Assembly (NCBI RefSeq): GCF_039872745.1
Contig: NZ_JBDPZD010000002.1
Span: 992,001 to 1,056,000 of the forward strand
Source: Pelomonas paludis
Lineage (GTDB): Bacteria; Pseudomonadota; Gammaproteobacteria; Burkholderiales; Burkholderiaceae_C
Direction: 5' to 3'
Length of the DNA: 64,000 nucleotides
The notes beneath the pieces were generated by a model that saw only the letters and a program-made list of their open reading frames with translations, was not told where the DNA came from and searched no databases. Positions 62,144 through 64,000 of the stretch are shown here, in pieces (position 1 is the first letter of the stretch; the number at the start of each line of letters is the position of its first letter). A program made the position numbers and the translations under genes.

Positions 62144-64000
62144 CTACCTGAGGCTGCTGCGCAGCGACGCGCTGGTGGCGCCCAAGCCCACAGCCTGCAC
62201 CTGCACGCGCAAGGCTCCCGCTTGGCCTGCCCGCGTGCGCAAGATGGCAAGGGCCTGGCCGCTGAAGGCCTTGCGCGTCAGCGACGGGAAGGCCTCCAGG
62301 TCGGTCGCATCGCCGTTGTCCGTGGCCACGATCTCGCCCGGCCCTTCGAGGCTGAACTGCAGCCGGTTGTCGGCACGCGGCACGGGCTGGCCTTGCGCGT
62401 CGGTCACCTGCACGGTCACGAAAGCCAGGTCCTGCCCATCGGCCCGCAGCTCGGTGCGGTCCACGCTGACGCGCAGCTGGGCCGCCGGGCCCGCCGTGCG
62501 CACCGTGTCGGTGGCCCAGGGCTGGCCCTTGCGGTAGGCCACGAGCTTGAGCTCGCCCGGCTCGTAGACGACCTCATCCCAGCGCAGCCGGTACTCGAAA
62601 GCGCCCATCTTCTTGCGGCCGAGTGAGCGGCCGTTCAAGAACAGCTCGGCCTCGTCGCCGCTCGTGAAGGCATGCACCGGCGTGACCTGACCCACACGCT
62701 CGGGCCAGGTCCAGTGCGGCAGCAGATGGGCCATGGGCAGCTCGGGGCGCCAGCGGGCCTGGTAGAGGTAGGCGCGGTCTTTGGCGAAGCCGGCGAGGTC
62801 GAAGATGCCGCAGTAGCTGCTGCGCGAGTCGTAGTAGGGCGTGGGCTCGCCGAGGTGGTCGAAGCCCGTCCAGACGAACTCGCCGGCCACGAAGGGGTGA
62901 CGGTCTTGCGCGGCAAAGACCTTGTCGGCCGAGGAGCCGAAGTCCACCGCATGCAGCTCGTAGCTGGACACCTGGCGGGCTTTGGAGTCGCCGCCCCGGC
63001 CATCGCGCGTGATCGAGGTGCTGGCCGTCGACACGGGGAAGAGGTAGACGCCCCGGCTGCTGAAGGCGGAGGCCGTCTCGGTGCTGACCACCGCTTTGCC
63101 CGGGAAGCGCGTGCGGAAGGGCTGGTACTGCGGCGGTGTGCGGATGCGGTCCGTGCCCTCGAACTCGGGCTCCTGGCGGATGCCTTCGCCCTGGTAGTTG
63201 AGGCCGATCACATCGACCTCGGCCGGCAGCGGCATGCTGGGCTTGGCGAAGTTCATGGCCGTGGTGGTGGGGCGCGTCGGGTCTTCCTCGCGCACGATCT
63301 GCACCAGGCGGCGCGCCACAACGGCGCCGCGCTCGCCGGTGTACTGCTCGCCCACTTCGTTGCCCACGCTCCAGAGCACGACCGAGGGGTGGTTGCGGTC
63401 GCGCCGCAGCATCGCGCGCAGGTCGGGCTCAGACCAGTCGGGGAAGACGAGGTGGAAGTCGAGCGGCGTCTTCTTCAGCTCCCACGAGTCGAAGATCTCG
63501 TTGATGACGAGCAGGCCCATCCGGTCGGTCAGCTCCAGCAGTTCGGGCGCGGGCGGGTTGTGCGAGAGCCGGATGGCGTTGACGCCGATGCCCTGCAGCA
63601 GCTCCAGCTGGCGCTCGGCCGCACGCAGGTTGAAGGCCGCGCCGAGAGCGCCCAGGTCGTGGTGGTTGTTGACGCCCTGGATGCGCACGTGCTGGCCGTT
63701 GACCAGCAGGCCCTGCTGCGGGTCGAAGCGGACCTCGCGGATGCCAAAGCGCGTCTCGTCGCGATCCACCACCTGGCCGCCTTGACGGACGCGCGTGATG
63801 CCCACATAGCGGTGCGGCTGTTGCTGCGGCAGCGGGCCCCAGAGCCGGGGCTTGAGGACCGTGGCCTCGCCCTTCAACGTCTGCTCGGCGCTGGCCGCGA
63901 GCTGCACGGTGGCAAAGCGGATGCGGGCCACGGCGGGGCCCTGGGGCTGGCCGTTGCTGCCGAGCGCGAAGAACTCGGTCTCCACCTGGGCGCGTGCCGC
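62144..64000 (-). CDS. GH2-family beta-galactosidase-like enzyme, 5' end outside window
   Basis: The C-terminal 619 or so codons of a GH2 glycoside hydrolase; the frame stays open to the right edge, so the start lies beyond it. Visible parts are the beta-sandwich end (RIRFATVQLAASAEQTLKG), the barrel with GVNNHHDLGALGAAFN, the acid/base Glu in LWSVGNEVGEQYTGERG and the likely nucleophile Glu in VVSTETASAFSSRGVY. WTGFDHLGEPTPYYDSRSS follows. A C-terminal DUF4982-like domain and a Big-like domain follow. It is convergent with the chemoreceptor gene, five bases away. Substrate may be beta-galactosides or plant oligosaccharides. Confidence 0.92.
   Translation of the reverse strand, partial: AARAQVETEFFALGSNGQPQGPAVARIRFATVQLAASAEQTLKGEATVLKPRLWGPLPQQQPHRYVGITRVRQGGQVVDRDETRFGIREVRFDPQQGLLVNGQHVRIQGVNNHHDLGALGAAFNLRAAERQLELLQGIGVNAIRLSHNPPAPELLELTDRMGLLVINEIFDSWELKKTPLDFHLVFPDWSEPDLRAMLRRDRNHPSVVLWSVGNEVGEQYTGERGAVVARRLVQIVREEDPTRPTTTAMNFAKPSMPLPAEVDVIGLNYQGEGIRQEPEFEGTDRIRTPPQYQPFRTRFPGKAVVSTETASAFSSRGVYLFPVSTASTSITRDGRGGDSKARQVSSYELHAVDFGSSADKVFAAQDRHPFVAGEFVWTGFDHLGEPTPYYDSRSSYCGIFDLAGFAKDRAYLYQARWRPELPMAHLLPHWTWPERVGQVTPVHAFTSGDEAELFLNGRSLGRKKMGAFEYRLRWDEVVYEPGELKLVAYRKGQPWATDTVRTAGPAAQLRVSVDRTELRADGQDLAFVTVQVTDAQGQPVPRADNRLQFSLEGPGEIVATDNGDATDLEAFPSLTRKAFSGQALAILRTRAGQAGALRVQVQAVGLGATSASLRSSLR

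Overview
The window is about 64 kb of GC-rich chromosome from a betaproteobacterium, most likely Burkholderiales (Sphaerotilaceae/Comamonadaceae-like). The evidence is the division/cell-wall cluster order, the dusB-fis-purH neighbourhood, a DUF1631 protein, a PEP-CTERM protein, the gltIJKL transporter and a CIRCE-controlled groESL operon. The genes are densely packed, often with ATGA or GTGA stop/start overlaps. I saw no tRNA, rRNA, CRISPR array, insertion sequence, phage gene or attachment site. Apart from the stretch holding the rnpB RNA gene, no gene-free gap exceeds 300 bases.

Layout. 1-9.8 kb: end of the dcw cluster (murD cut by the left edge, ftsW, murG, murC, ddlB, ftsQ, ftsA, ftsZ), closed by a terminator. 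10-13.2 kb: an orphan 7TM sensor kinase sits between ftsZ and lpxC. 13.2-24.5 kb: housekeeping genes (M32 carboxypeptidase, YqaA-like membrane protein, dusB, fis, purH, GMC oxidoreductase, TPR/glycine-rich membrane protein, CE2-like esterase, plsC plus cdsA-like, ruvC). 24.7-35.1 kb: hybrid sensor kinase, alpha-carbonic anhydrase, Bcr/CflA exporter, RNase P RNA, cysteine synthase, FHA protein, S1C-like protease, NYN-LOTUS protein, pyrC. 35.2-41.6 kb: glutamate/aspartate ABC transporter, PEP-CTERM protein, groESL. 41.8-48.2 kb: DUF1631 protein, then an ECF sigma/anti-sigma/subtilase operon followed by a DUF4382/DUF5666 lipoprotein. 48.3-56.5 kb: a signalling island of two tandem paralogous kinases, a PhnD-like periplasmic binding protein, a methyl-accepting receptor and a divergent CheY-like regulator. 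56.6-64 kb: a carbohydrate region with GH3 glucosidase, AraC regulator, DUF3237 protein, Cache-domain chemoreceptor and a GH2 enzyme cut by the right edge.

Most notable: (1) a 45-bp copy of the start of ruvC just upstream of ruvC, encoding the same 15 residues but differing at five synonymous sites and set between GC-rich repeat hairpins; (2) the 48-56 kb signalling island, which looks like a self-contained ligand-sensing pathway without a DNA-binding output; (3) a shared GGAxG-N17-CGTTGT motif before the ECF sigma operon and before the downstream lipoprotein gene, suggesting one regulon; (4) a compact three-way-junction RNA fold between purH and the GMC oxidoreductase gene; (5) several genes with a -10-like hexamer 6-9 nt before the start codon and no ribosome-binding site, suggesting leaderless transcripts. 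All functional calls come from reading motifs; no database search was run.
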